A DNA stretch of 64,000 bases from Nonomuraea africana (GCF_014873535.1 NZ_JADBEF010000001.1:8122001-8186000), one strand, 5' to 3'. Positions 52,432 to 62,783 are shown, counted from the first letter of the stretch. A program made the numbers and translations. The notes: generated from the letters alone by a model not told the origin.

Positions 52432-52571
52432 TGGACCTGGGGGCACTCGGCGGAGGAGCTTGAGGCGCGGTTCCGTTCGGGATGGCGCGGCACCACGGTG
52501 TCGACCTCGTGGACGAGGTCGAGCGCAAGTGGCCGGTGTGGAATCCCGAGTGGAAGGGCCGGTATGCGTAA
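52432..52571 (+). other. possible gene remnant between the response regulator and its terminator
   Basis: Two short stretches read like protein in different frames: WGHSAEELEARFRSG, and from an ATG at 52482, ARHHGVDLVDEVERKWPVWN ending at TAA 52571. They may be one frameshifted small gene or the tail of a lost one. No family is recognised. Confidence 0.25.
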
Positions 52572-52603
52572 GGGGCTCATGCCGGTGGCAGGAGCCCCTT
52601 ACG
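52567..52603 (+). terminator. terminator after the two-component system
   Basis: A 12-bp stem (CGTAAGGGGCTC / GAGCCCCTTACG) topped by a further 4-bp stem (TGCC-ggt-GGCA). The strongest hairpin seen in this part of the window. Confidence 0.85.
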
Positions 52604-52679
52604 TCGACGTCGTGGCGTCGTTCAGTGCTGGCTGATGAAGGTCACGATGCGACATGCCGGTCGGCTGGCAAACGTGATC

Positions 52680-52907
52680 TCAGAGCCGGAAAAGCTTGGG
52701 GTACGGCGCGCTGATGCGCAGTTTCTCGGTGCCGAAGTCGACAAGGACCGCGACGTCTTCTTCGACGCCGATGACCAGGCCAAGGCCGTATTTGTCGTGG
52801 CTCACCCGGTCCTGCAGCGCGAACTGCTCGACGGGAGGCAGGGGTGCGGCAGGTCGGTTGAAGGGACTGCCAGGCAAGGGGCGACGGGCTGCTCTCGTGG
52901 GCTTCAT
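52680..52907 (-). CDS. small tudor-like (UvrD/PcrA C-terminal-like) protein, 75 aa
   Basis: A basic, Pro-rich N-terminus (PTRAARRPLPGSPFNRPAAP) is followed by a compact beta domain: QDRVSHDKYGLGLVIGVEED, then VAVLVDFGTEKLRISAPY. The HxxxGxGxV pattern and strand spacing resemble the tudor-like C-terminal domain by which UvrD/PcrA helicases bind RNA polymerase. Stand-alone copies exist in actinobacteria, without known role. The gene is alone between two terminated units. Confidence 0.75.
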   Translation of the reverse strand: MKPTRAARRPLPGSPFNRPAAPLPPVEQFALQDRVSHDKYGLGLVIGVEEDVAVLVDFGTEKLRISAPYPKLFRL

Positions 52908-53106
52908 CCTTACCAGTATGCGCCTGCTCAGCCGATAAAGGCGAACTTCCGGCGAGTCAATCTCGGCGATCGGGTTGGTTCGGCCCGTGCGGGGCAGGTC
53001 AGAGGGTTCGGCTGCTCCTGCCGTACCGGTCTTTTTGCTTCCGCGGGGGCGCGGGTAGATCTATTGCCGCGACCGCGGGCGGCAGCCGGGCTTCGATGGC
53101 AGGCGA

Positions 53107-54165
53107 ATGCGGAAGATCCCTGATATGGCACGCTACGGAACTCAGTTCGGTCCTGACCTCACCTTCCTCGGCGTGGAGCGGTGTGACTGGCAGGATCCCT
53201 CGACGTACGCCGACGCCGACGTGGTCATTCTCGGCGCGCCGTTCGACGGGGGCACCTCCCACCGGCCCGGCACCCGGTTCGGCCCGCAGTTCATCCGGCA
53301 GAGCTGCTATCTGCCGCAGGACGGGTCGCGGCCGTCGCTGGCGATGCGGGTCGACGGGCTGCGCGATCTGAAGGTGTACGACGCGGGCGACGTCGAGATG
53401 TACTCGGGCGACGCCGAGCGCTCGGTGCGCGACCTCCAGCACGCGGTCCACACCGTGACGTCGAACGGGGCGATCCCGCTGACCCTCGGCGGCGACCACA
53501 CCATCGCGTGGCCCGACGCCGCGGGGGTGGCCCAGCATCTCGGGCAGGGCCGCGTGTCGATGATCCACTTCGACGCGCACGCCGACACAGGGAACATCAC
53601 GTTCGGCTCCCTGATCGGGCACGGCCAGCCGATGCGGCGGCTGATCGAGTCGGGCGCGCTCCGCGGTGACCGGTTCCTGCAGATCGGGCTGCGCGGGTAC
53701 TGGCCCGAGCCCGACACGCTGAACTGGATGGCCGAGCAGGGGATGCGCTCCTACGAGATGAGCGAGATCGTCGCGAGAGGGCTCGAGGAGTGCCTGACCG
53801 AGGCCTTCGCCATCGCCACCGACGAGTGCGACGGAGTCTTCCTGTCCGTGGACATCGACGTGTGCGACCCGGGACACGCCCCGGGCACCGGCACCCCCGA
53901 GCCCGGTGGGCTGACCGCCCGTCAGCTGCTGGACTCCGTCCGTCGCATCGCCTACGAGCTGCCCGTGGTCGGCGCCGACGTGGTCGAGGTGTCCCCGCCG
54001 TACGACCAGGCCGACATCACGTCCTTCCTGGCCAACAGGGTCGTGCTGGAGACGCTGACGGGCATCGCGCGGCGCCGCCGTGACCTGGCGGACGGCACCC
54101 GCTGGGACCCGAGGCTTCCCCTGCTCGCGGACCGGCCCGACCACAGGCCCGCGAGCGGCGACTGA
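53107..54165 (+). CDS. speB: agmatinase/guanidino-acid hydrolase, ureohydrolase family
   Basis: A manganese-dependent ureohydrolase of 352 residues. The metal motifs are complete: LTLGGDHTIAWP, IHFDAHADTG and LSVDIDVCDPGHAPGTGTPE. GAPFDGGTSHRPGTRFGP is the conserved substrate-side loop. It would release urea from agmatine or a related guanidino compound (guanidinobutyrate, guanidinopropionate); residues do not separate these. An ATG at 53125 (MARYGTQFGPDL) matches family starts and is an alternative. The gap from 52908 to 53106 shows no gene. Confidence 0.92.
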   Translation: MRKIPDMARYGTQFGPDLTFLGVERCDWQDPSTYADADVVILGAPFDGGTSHRPGTRFGPQFIRQSCYLPQDGSRPSLAMRVDGLRDLKVYDAGDVEMYSGDAERSVRDLQHAVHTVTSNGAIPLTLGGDHTIAWPDAAGVAQHLGQGRVSMIHFDAHADTGNITFGSLIGHGQPMRRLIESGALRGDRFLQIGLRGYWPEPDTLNWMAEQGMRSYEMSEIVARGLEECLTEAFAIATDECDGVFLSVDIDVCDPGHAPGTGTPEPGGLTARQLLDSVRRIAYELPVVGADVVEVSPPYDQADITSFLANRVVLETLTGIARRRRDLADGTRWDPRLPLLADRPDHRPASGD

Positions 54166-54342
54166 CCCGAGAACCGGCCGGTCCCGCTGCCGAGCTTTCT
54201 CGAACAGTCTCCTGGCGTTCTGACCGCGGCGTGGTGCTTCCCCCGGGGGTGGTGTCGGGGGGCGCGCTCCCCACCGAGCTGAAGGTGACAGATCGGGCGC
54301 TGCCATGGAGGATGAGCGGCCAAAGAATCTAGGAGGTTGTGA

Positions 54343-54549
54343 ATGGCGCTGTCTCCGCCCGACGTCGACGCCATTTTCCGGTCCGGTTCGAGGTACGGCT
54401 GGCCGAACGGCGCCACAGCAGAGATCGAGGTCTTGGACATCGGCACGGTGAACCTGCCCACCGGCCGACTCGTCGCCCGGGACAACGACGGCTGGATTCC
54501 CGATCCAGAAAGCGCGGACGAAACCCCTAGGGAAGGGGAGGGCGCCTGA
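54343..54549 (+). CDS. small protein, N-terminal DUF4241-like, 68 aa
   Basis: A very good ribosome site (taggaggttgtga) precedes the ATG. The core (IEVLDIGTVNLPTGRLVARD) resembles the first strands of DUF4241 proteins, which are normally 200 or more residues. Here the protein ends after an acidic tail (PDPESADETPREGEGA). It may be a stand-alone short form or a truncated gene. A terminator overlaps its stop codon. Confidence 0.5.
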   Translation: MALSPPDVDAIFRSGSRYGWPNGATAEIEVLDIGTVNLPTGRLVARDNDGWIPDPESADETPREGEGA

Positions 54550-54567
54550 CCTCGGTGCCCTCCCCTT
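54533..54567. terminator. bidirectional terminator
   Basis: An 11-bp perfect stem (AAGGGGAGGGC / GCCCTCCCCTT) extended by three more pairs, with a 7-nt loop. It covers the stop of the small gene at 54549 and ends 3 bp before the stop of the convergent gene at 54570. A/T-rich ends on both sides suit termination in both directions. Confidence 0.8.
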
Positions 54568-54569
54568 GC

Positions 54570-55532
54570 TCATGGGCGGTGGCCGGGCTTGTCGACGATC
54601 TGGGTCTCCAGCTGGGCGGTCCATGTGAGGGGCGTGCCTGCCCTGACCGTGCCGACCTTGTCGCTGGGGAAGGTTCTGTCGGCGATGGCCTCGCCGTACG
54701 TTCCCAGGAACCGGTAGTCGTCCGAGCTGACGACGATCTCCGAGCGCTGCCACTGGCCGGTGTAGGCGAACGCCACGCCGTGGCGGCCGGCCGCGTCGAC
54801 GGCGTCCTGCTTGACCGTGACGCCGTCGATCATCGGGAGCGCGCGGAACAGCGCGGCCCGTACCTCAGGCGGGAGCGCCTGCTCGCTCATGAGCTGGGAG
54901 ATCGCCTGGAAGACCCGCTGTTGCCTGCTCGCGCCCTCGTCGAACGGCGACGCGGGGGTGGCGTCGACGACCGCCTCGATCCTGGCCAGCGACCCCTCCG
55001 GAGTGACGGGGCTCTTGGCCAGGTCGGCGGCGGTGATGCCGGGGCCGGCCTCGTGAATGACGAGCTTGCCCTCCCCGTCGTCCAGCGCGGTCTGCTTGCC
55101 GTCCAGGCTGTGCCACGTCTCGAGGGTCATGCGGCTGTCGCGATCGACCTCCGGGTGCGGCTCGTTGAGCAGCGGAGCGATCGTCCCCTTCACGTACAGC
55201 CATTGACCGGGCGAAGGGGTGACGTCGTAGGCGGCGTAGGGGTCCGTCTCGGCGCTCTGGGCGGCTCGTTCTCCCAGCTCTTGGGCGTTGGCGACGGTGA
55301 CCGTGTCCGGCCGGCCGGCACCCTGGACCACCTCCAGGCCCGCGACGAGTGCCAGGGCCGCCGCGGCGGCGACCACGAGCCGCCACGCGAGGCGCGGCAC
55401 ACGTGGCGCGCGCCGCCGTACCGGCTCGGGAGTGGGCTCGTGCATCGCCAGCAGCAGGCGGGCGCGGGCCGCGTCCGCCGCCTCGCGAGTGATCACCGGG
55501 GTGGCGGAGCGGAACTGCTTGATCTCGTTCAT
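54570..55532 (-). CDS. CU044_5270-family membrane-anchored protein (copy 1)
   Basis: A 320-residue protein: cytoplasmic N-terminus (AADAARARLLLAMHEPTPEP, RRRAPRVPRLAW), one membrane segment (RLVVAAAAALALVAGLEVV) and a large outer domain starting AQELGERAAQSAETDPYAAY. This is the CU044_5270 architecture, regularly found next to sigma factors. It resembles an anti-sigma factor in layout (short inner part, one helix, outer sensor), but no known anti-sigma domain is visible. It overlaps its sigma gene by one base. Confidence 0.85.
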   Translation of the reverse strand: MNEIKQFRSATPVITREAADAARARLLLAMHEPTPEPVRRRAPRVPRLAWRLVVAAAAALALVAGLEVVQGAGRPDTVTVANAQELGERAAQSAETDPYAAYDVTPSPGQWLYVKGTIAPLLNEPHPEVDRDSRMTLETWHSLDGKQTALDDGEGKLVIHEAGPGITAADLAKSPVTPEGSLARIEAVVDATPASPFDEGASRQQRVFQAISQLMSEQALPPEVRAALFRALPMIDGVTVKQDAVDAAGRHGVAFAYTGQWQRSEIVVSSDDYRFLGTYGEAIADRTFPSDKVGTVRAGTPLTWTAQLETQIVDKPGHRP

Positions 55533-56122
55533 CAGGAGGCCTCTCTCGTCGGATCGTCGCCGCCGAGGGCGGCCCTGGCCTTCTTGCGCGCCCGGTGCAG
55601 GCGGGAGCGGACGGTTCCGATCGGCACGCCGAGCGCCGACGCCACCTCCTCGTAGGCCAGCTCGCCCCAGGCCACCAGCAGCAGCACGTCACGGTCGCCT
55701 TTCGACAGGCCCGCCAGCGCCCCCGCGAGACGGCGGTCCTCCTCCTGCGCCGCGACGCGGCCGACCACCGCGTCGGCCATCGGCTCGGGCAGCGGGTCCG
55801 TGCCGGTACGGCTCAGCGCGCGCAGGAACCGCTCCTCGTCGTGCCGGTGCCTGGCGATGAGGGTGGTCGCGATGCCGTACAGCCATGGCCTTGCCAGCCG
55901 CCGCGTGAGGTCGTAGGACGCGCGGCGGCGGAAGGCGGTCAGGAACGTCTCAGCGGCGATGTCGTCGGCCGCCTGGGTGCCGAGCCGTCTGGCCACATAG
56001 CGGTGGATCTGCTGGATGTAGCGGTCGAACAACCCCGCGAACTGCTCGGGGTCGTCGTGTGACCGGCGGATGAGCTCGGCGTCGTCCGCCTCTAGCGTCT
56101 CCACCGGTTGCGGTTGTGTCAT
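55532..56122 (-). CDS. ECF-like RNA polymerase sigma factor (copy 1)
   Basis: A 196-residue sigma-70 family protein with only regions 2 and 4. Region 2: FAGLFDRYIQQIHRYVARRL, then DDIAAETFLTAFRRRASYD. Region 4: ALAGLSKGDRDVLLLVAWGE and YEEVASALGVPIGTVRSRLH. An N-terminal acidic leader precedes region 2. The gene overlaps the CU044_5270 gene (TGATG), so the two are coupled. Confidence 0.93.
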   Translation of the reverse strand: MTQPQPVETLEADDAELIRRSHDDPEQFAGLFDRYIQQIHRYVARRLGTQAADDIAAETFLTAFRRRASYDLTRRLARPWLYGIATTLIARHRHDEERFLRALSRTGTDPLPEPMADAVVGRVAAQEEDRRLAGALAGLSKGDRDVLLLVAWGELAYEEVASALGVPIGTVRSRLHRARKKARAALGGDDPTREAS

Positions 56123-56173
56123 GCCTGCTGTCTCCCGATGGCGGCGTTCGGGTTCTCACCGCGCGCACAGGGC

Positions 56174-57346
56174 TCACGGGATCGGTTGGTCGCTGAGCCG
56201 GCAGCCGCGGGGTCGCTCGGGGCGCTCGTCGGTCCAGCCGGCCTCGGGCGCCCATGCCTGGTAGTGAAAGACCGTCCCCTTGGCCAGCCCCTCGGTGCTC
56301 TCGGCCGCGGTGGCGACGTGGGAGGCCAGGACGGTGCCGGTGCGCGGGTGAAGGATGGTGGTGTACCGCTCCGCCACCTCGTCGTCGGCGCCGAACTCGG
56401 CAGAGTATCCCTCGCTCTTCACGAAGGTGACCTCGAGGCCCTGACGGCCCAGGGGGTCGGAGATGGAGCCGCGCACCTTGGTCGTCGGCAGCCCGGCGAG
56501 CAGGCGCAGGGCGGCTGCCCTGACCGAGGGGCTGACCGGCAGCTCCAGCAGGACCGCGGCTCTGGGGAGGAACTCCTCGAAGCTTTCCCGCGCCCGGGCG
56601 CTCTCGCGGGCCTTCCAGTAGGCGCGCAGTCTCTCCCGCAGCAGGACGGCGTCGGCGGGCAGCGTCTCGAGGTCGGCGAGGGTCAGCTCGCCCAGCCGGC
56701 GGTCGCCGAGCACGCCGCCGGGTTCGGCCGCGCGGGTGTAGAGGCAGCCCGAAGGCTTGGATCGCAGCCGCAGCTTGACGCAGTCGGCCGCGCGGGTGCC
56801 CGGCGGGCACACCCGCTGGACGGTGGCCGGAGCGCCGGCCGCCCGCCACGCGCGCTCGTCGGCAGGGGTGGCGGGACGGACGAACGGGTCCCACCGCTCC
56901 ACCTGGACGGGATCGCGGGGGTCGCGTGGCTGCCAGAGGTCGATCCGACCCGAGGAGAGCACGTTGAACGTCTGGTCACCCGCTCTGACCCGGGTCAGCC
57001 CGTTGTTGAGCAGCGGCCTGCGCCAGTAGGCGCCGCGGTCGTCCGGCAGCTTCGCCACCTCGTCGGCCAGCCTGAGCAGGGACTCGTTGCCCCCTGCGGG
57101 CACGAGCGCGGGCGCGGGCACGGGGGCCAGGCTCGACACCAGCGTGACGACGGCCATGACGACGGCGATCGTGGCCGCGGCCGTGCCCAGGGTCCATGCC
57201 CAGACGAGGCCGCGCCGTCCCGACCGGCGTGGCCGTACCGGCTCCTGGCGGGCGGCGGCCAGCCGGGCGCGGGCCCGCTCGACCACCTCCGCCGACGGCG
57301 GGGGAGCGTCGGGCAGTGCCCGGGCCAGGAGGGTCAGCTCATCCAT
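56174..57346 (-). CDS. CU044_5270-family membrane-anchored protein (copy 2)
   Basis: A 390-residue second copy of the same layout. N-terminus MDELTLLARALPDAPPPSAE, then a basic stretch (RRSGRRG), one membrane segment (WTLGTAAATIAVVMAVVTLV) and a long outer domain with GRIDLWQPRDPRDP, a Cys pair (RVCPPGTRAADC) and GRQGLEVTFVKS ... YTTILHPRTGTVLASH. The outer domain is diverged from copy 1, suggesting different signals. It overlaps the upstream sigma gene by 8 bp. Confidence 0.85.
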   Translation of the reverse strand: MDELTLLARALPDAPPPSAEVVERARARLAAARQEPVRPRRSGRRGLVWAWTLGTAAATIAVVMAVVTLVSSLAPVPAPALVPAGGNESLLRLADEVAKLPDDRGAYWRRPLLNNGLTRVRAGDQTFNVLSSGRIDLWQPRDPRDPVQVERWDPFVRPATPADERAWRAAGAPATVQRVCPPGTRAADCVKLRLRSKPSGCLYTRAAEPGGVLGDRRLGELTLADLETLPADAVLLRERLRAYWKARESARARESFEEFLPRAAVLLELPVSPSVRAAALRLLAGLPTTKVRGSISDPLGRQGLEVTFVKSEGYSAEFGADDEVAERYTTILHPRTGTVLASHVATAAESTEGLAKGTVFHYQAWAPEAGWTDERPERPRGCRLSDQPIP

Positions 57347-57890
57347 GGGTCTCCTCCAGGGGGTTCACGTCGCCGAGTGCCTTGCGGAGCTGCTTGCGGG
57401 CCCGGTTGAGCCTGGAGGCGACCGTCCCCGCGGGGATCTTCAGGGCGGCGGCGACCTCGGCGTGGCTGAGGCCGCCGAGGACGCTCAGCAGCACCACGTC
57501 CCGGTCCCCGCGGTTGAGCGCGGCCAGCGCCCCCGCCAGCGGGCCGACCAGCTCGCCCGCCGCCACGCGGGCCAGCGCGGCGTCCTCGTGGCTGTGCTCC
57601 GAGCGCTCGGCCGTCCGGCTGAGCGCCTTCCACCTGCGGATCTCGGTACGGCGGTGCCGCGAAATGAGGTGGGTGGCGATGCCGAACAGCCACGGCCGGA
57701 CCCCGCCGCGCGAGGCGTCGTACCCGCCCCGGTAGGCCGCCAGGAACACCTCGGCGGCCAGGTCGTCGGCGGTGTCGTCGGACAGCCGCCTGGCGATGTA
57801 GCGGTGGATCTCGGCGAAGTGCGCGTTGAAGATCTCCTCGAAGTGGACCCGGAGGTCGGGCGGGTCGGCCAGGTCAGGTGGAACGGCCAT
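57339..57890 (-). CDS. ECF-like RNA polymerase sigma factor (copy 2)
   Basis: A 183-residue sigma factor with region 2 (FEEIFNAHFAEIHRYIARRL, TADDLAAEVFLAAYRGGYD) and region 4 (LAALNRGDRDVVLLSVLGGL, SHAEVAAALKIPAGTVASRL). It is similar in arrangement to copy 1, and GVRPWLFGIATHLISRHRR matches ARPWLYGIATTLIARHRH there. The first gene of the four-gene run. The gap upstream (57891-58032) probably carries its promoter. Confidence 0.93.
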   Translation of the reverse strand: MAVPPDLADPPDLRVHFEEIFNAHFAEIHRYIARRLSDDTADDLAAEVFLAAYRGGYDASRGGVRPWLFGIATHLISRHRRTEIRRWKALSRTAERSEHSHEDAALARVAAGELVGPLAGALAALNRGDRDVVLLSVLGGLSHAEVAAALKIPAGTVASRLNRARKQLRKALGDVNPLEETHG

Positions 57891-58032
57891 GCAGGCATCT
57901 CCGCTAGGTCAGGTGACGATGGTCGCCCCTACTTGCCCGAAGGGCCGAAATGCTTTCACGCCTGCCGAAGGAACGAGGGCACCGGCGGGCTATGCCACCG
58001 CTGCTCCAGTCCCCGGAGGCTATCCTGCGCGC

Positions 58033-58917
58033 ATGTCGATCAGGAGCGCAGGAAGCGATGCGGAATTGGCCGTGACCGCAGCGCAGGCGGGAGCCGCCGT
58101 GGTGCGCGGCATGTACGGGGCGCCGCTGATGCGGTTCGAGAAGTCCGCCGGTGACTTCGCCACAGCCGCTGATCTCGAAGCGGAGAAGGTCATCCTTGAT
58201 GTCATTCGAACCGCACGGCCAGATGATGCGGTGACGGGCGAGGAGAGCGGACGCGCGGGCGCGGACGGCGCGGAGCGCATGTGGCTGGTCGATCCCTTGT
58301 GCGGCACGCTGAACTACGCCGTACGGAACATGCTGGTCGCCGTGAACGTCGCGCTGCGTGTGGGGTCTGACATCACGGCGGCGGCATCAGCCGACCCGTT
58401 CACCGCAGAGGTGTTCTGGACGGACGGTGAACGCGCCTATGTCCGGAGCGACGGCGTGGACGAGGAACTCATGCCGTCGCCCGACTCGCGGCTGGTGGAT
58501 GTCAACCTGGATCCACCGTTCCCCAGCGAACCGGGCTTCCGGGCGGTTCGCCTGCTCGCCGACACCGAATTCGTCCAGCGGTTCCGGCCACGTGTCGTCT
58601 CCACCACCCTGGCCGTGGCCTGGGTCGCCGCCGGCCGTCGAGCCGCATACGTCACCGATGGCCATCTCCGCGACAGCGTGCACTTCGCCAGCGGAATCGC
58701 CCTGTGCCAAGCCGCCGGCTGCCTGGTGACCGGCCTCGACGGCCGACCACTGCACACCGGTGGAGGCGGGCTGGTCGTGGCGGCCGACGAGGAGACGCAC
58801 ACGGCATTGCTGCAGATGATCAGCAGGCAGGTGACACTGGTGGAGCTCACGGCAAGCTCGACGGCTGAGGGTCGGCCTTCACGCGTGGTTGGCGCGGCAG
58901 GCGAGGCCAGTGGATGA
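58033..58917 (+). CDS. inositol monophosphatase-family protein with altered metal site
   Basis: A 294-residue IMPase-fold protein. FEKSAGDFATAADLEAEKVI and VTGEESGR are typical first motifs. The key WxVDPIDGT motif reads MWLVDPLCGTLNYA, so the second metal-binding Asp is Cys (C90; D87 is kept). The third motif, normally WDxAAG, reads LRDSVHFASG. Phosphatase activity may be altered or lost. The protein's last 30 residues read poorly, next to a truncated gene on the other strand. Confidence 0.82.
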   Translation: MSIRSAGSDAELAVTAAQAGAAVVRGMYGAPLMRFEKSAGDFATAADLEAEKVILDVIRTARPDDAVTGEESGRAGADGAERMWLVDPLCGTLNYAVRNMLVAVNVALRVGSDITAAASADPFTAEVFWTDGERAYVRSDGVDEELMPSPDSRLVDVNLDPPFPSEPGFRAVRLLADTEFVQRFRPRVVSTTLAVAWVAAGRRAAYVTDGHLRDSVHFASGIALCQAAGCLVTGLDGRPLHTGGGGLVVAADEETHTALLQMISRQVTLVELTASSTAEGRPSRVVGAAGEASG

Positions 58918-59363
58918 TCAGGGGACACGCTGTCCTCCAGGATCGCCATGGCGCGGCGGTAGAGCGCCGCGGCCTCCGCGCTGTCGCCCTGATCCTTCCT
59001 GAGCAGCGCCAGGTTGTTCAATGTCGGAGCCAGCTCGGCGTGCGCGGCGCCGCGCACGCGCAGCGCGGCCTGGATGCTCCGCAGCGGCCGGACGCGCTCG
59101 GTCGTGGCCCGGCCCCGTCCGGCCAGGGTGAGCGCCTCGTTCAGGACGCGGACGGCCCGCGCCAGGTCGCCGAGGTGCCGGCGCAGACCGCCCTCCATGA
59201 GCAGGATCCCGGCCAGCGCCTCCGGCATGCTCGCGGCCATGCCGCTCTCGATCAGCAGCGTGCGGGCCCTGACGGCGCGCCGCAGGGAGGTGGCGTATCC
59301 CTCGGCGTCGCGGTGATGTGCCGCTTCGGTGCGGAACCGGACGAGGTCCTGCTCGGTGGCCAT
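58918..59363 (-). pseudogene. truncated tetratricopeptide-repeat protein
   Basis: About 148 codons of good TPR sequence: EALAGILLMEGGLRRHLGD, LARAVRVLNEALTLAGRG and APTLNNLALLRKDQGDSAEA, then LYRRAMAILEDSV. It stops being protein-like at the point where it meets the end of the convergent IMPase gene. The frame stays open to 58437, but only as antisense of that gene. No ribosome site precedes its first ATG (59363). It looks like a piece of a larger TPR protein with both ends lost. Confidence 0.5.
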
Positions 59364-59470
59364 CTGTGCCGGGGCTTTCAGGCGGGGACCAGGACGGTCC
59401 CGCGGTGGTTCCCGGTGAGCGCCGGTGCCGGCGGTGTGCGCATGTGCTTCCCCCGATGCCTGTGGTTCTC

Positions 59471-59509
59471 AGCTGCGGGGGGACGGCGACGCCGTCCCTC
59501 TCCGCAGCT
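59471..59509 (-). terminator. terminator downstream of the M28 peptidase gene
   Basis: Two-part hairpin: AGCTGCGG / CCGCAGCT outside and GGACGGC-gac-GCCGTCC inside, with a small internal loop (gg/ctct). It lies 63 bp after the peptidase stop at 59572. The rest of 59364-59571 shows no gene. Confidence 0.75.
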
Positions 59510-59571
59510 GTTTGTAGGCGAATTGGGTTGCTAGTCCCTTTCGTCAGGCTTGCAGGAGCGGGTCGCGGGGT

Positions 59572-61167
<1,596 letters not shown>

Positions 61168-62670
61168 TCAGCTCGCGGCGCTGCCCGTGGCCGCCCGTAC
61201 GGCGGCGCGGGCCGTCGCCTCGGCCGTCCTGTCGGGCAGGTCGCCCGTGTCGAAGGAGTAGCGGGCGACGGAGTCGGCGATCGCGTCGGCGTTGACGTCC
61301 AGCGCGGTCGCGTTGACGTTGGCGATGGTGTCGCAGGCCTGGTGGTAGCAGACGTCGTAGGCGACGCCGGCCGTACCGCCGAACAGGGCCGCCTCCTCGG
61401 CGGTCTTGGGCTGCTCGGCGCCGGTGAAGATGCCGCCCGAGGGGATGCCGATCGCGATGAACGGGCCGTAGTCGGAGCGGCCGTCGAAGTCGGTGCCGAC
61501 GGTGGGCAGGCTACGGCTGGTGAAGAAGGCCTTCAGCTGCCGCTCGATCTCGGCCGATCCGGGCGGCCCTTCAGGGGCGCCGGTGTTGTCGGAGTCGTCG
61601 CCGTCGTACAGCTTGTAGGCGTAGTTGGGCGAGGCCACCATGTCGAAGTTCAGGTAGAGCTTGATCCGGTCGCGCTCGGCCTGGGACAGCTTCTCGACGT
61701 ACTGGTCCGAGCCGAGCAGGCCGATCTCCTCCGCGGCCCAGAAGGCGAAGCGCACCTTGTTGCGCACCGGGAAGACCTTCATCTGCAGGGCCGTCTCCAG
61801 GATGGCGGCGGTTCCCGAGCCGTTGTCGTTGATGCCGGGGCCCTCGGGCACGCTGTCGAGGTGCGCGCCGACCATCACGACGTTGTCCGGGTCGCCGAAC
61901 CGGCTCTCGGCGATCACGTTCTCATCGGTGCCGAGCACGAGGTTGGCGTCGACCTTGAGCCGGATGGTGGCGCCGGGCGTGGCGGCCAGCGCGTTGCCGA
62001 CGGCGAAGTCGGCGAAGACCATCGGGACCCCCGCGCGCCACTCGCCGATGTCGAGCGGGAACGCCTCGGTCCTGCCGGGCTGCCCCTCGTTGAAGACGAT
62101 GATCCCGGACGCGCCCGCGAAGCCCGCGTTGCGGACCTTGGTGGCGAACGGGCAGGTACCGCGCTGGATGAGCGCGATCCGCCCCGCCACGAAGCCCGAG
62201 AAGTCGGACATCTCGCAGCCACTGGTCGAGCTCGGCGTCGGCGCGGGCGGCAGCGTCAGGTCCACGCCCTGCACCTGGGCGGTGACGTCGCCCGCGGGGG
62301 AGGGCTGGAAGGTGAAGAAGTCCTCGTTCGGCACGTAGGAGCCCAGCACCGGCGGGGAGTTCTCGGCCCAGCTCTCGACGAAGTTGATCGGCTGGAGCGT
62401 GACCTTGTATCCGGCCTTGCGCAGCTTGTCCGCCACGTAGTCGCGGGAGGCGTCGTAGCCGGACGTCCCGGCTGCGCGGTTGCCGCCGTTGGCGGTGGCG
62501 ATGGACTGGAACGCGTCCAGATGTTTCTTGACGTTCGCGCCCTTGACCTGCTTGACCAGCAGCTGGGCGAAGACGTCGTCGACGGGGGTGGCGTCGGCGG
62601 GGGCGGCGGCCGAGAGGGGTAAGGCGAGGACCGCGGCCATGGCGACGGCCTTACGGAAGGACAGACGCAT
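61168..62670 (-). CDS. secreted M28 aminopeptidase with PA domain
   Basis: A 500-residue second M28 enzyme, 87 bp upstream of the first. Signal peptide RKAVAMAAVLALPLSAAAPA ... ADA. A protease-associated (PA) insert sits between the first part and the peptidase core (FVAGRIALIQRGTCPFATKV, ASGIIVFNEG). The zinc motifs are [40 protein letters not shown] and CYHQACDTIANV. No C-terminal beta-sandwich. The ATG follows ttggaggagcctc. Confidence 0.94.
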   Translation of the reverse strand: MRLSFRKAVAMAAVLALPLSAAAPADATPVDDVFAQLLVKQVKGANVKKHLDAFQSIATANGGNRAAGTSGYDASRDYVADKLRKAGYKVTLQPINFVESWAENSPPVLGSYVPNEDFFTFQPSPAGDVTAQVQGVDLTLPPAPTPSSTSGCEMSDFSGFVAGRIALIQRGTCPFATKVRNAGFAGASGIIVFNEGQPGRTEAFPLDIGEWRAGVPMVFADFAVGNALAATPGATIRLKVDANLVLGTDENVIAESRFGDPDNVVMVGAHLDSVPEGPGINDNGSGTAAILETALQMKVFPVRNKVRFAFWAAEEIGLLGSDQYVEKLSQAERDRIKLYLNFDMVASPNYAYKLYDGDDSDNTGAPEGPPGSAEIERQLKAFFTSRSLPTVGTDFDGRSDYGPFIAIGIPSGGIFTGAEQPKTAEEAALFGGTAGVAYDVCYHQACDTIANVNATALDVNADAIADSVARYSFDTGDLPDRTAEATARAAVRAATGSAAS

Positions 62671-62783
62671 GAGGCTCCTCCAAGGGACCGGTGGCGTGCA
62701 AGATCCCCCGAGATCACGCCTCCTGGAACGTACCTCTTTTGCCCAATCGCGCCTAGAGCCGCCGACCGCCCGGCGGCTCCGGC

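Noticed and set aside
58437-58917. Continuation of the TPR protein through the IMPase gene
   Set aside because: Sequence loses TPR character exactly where it becomes antisense to a real gene.
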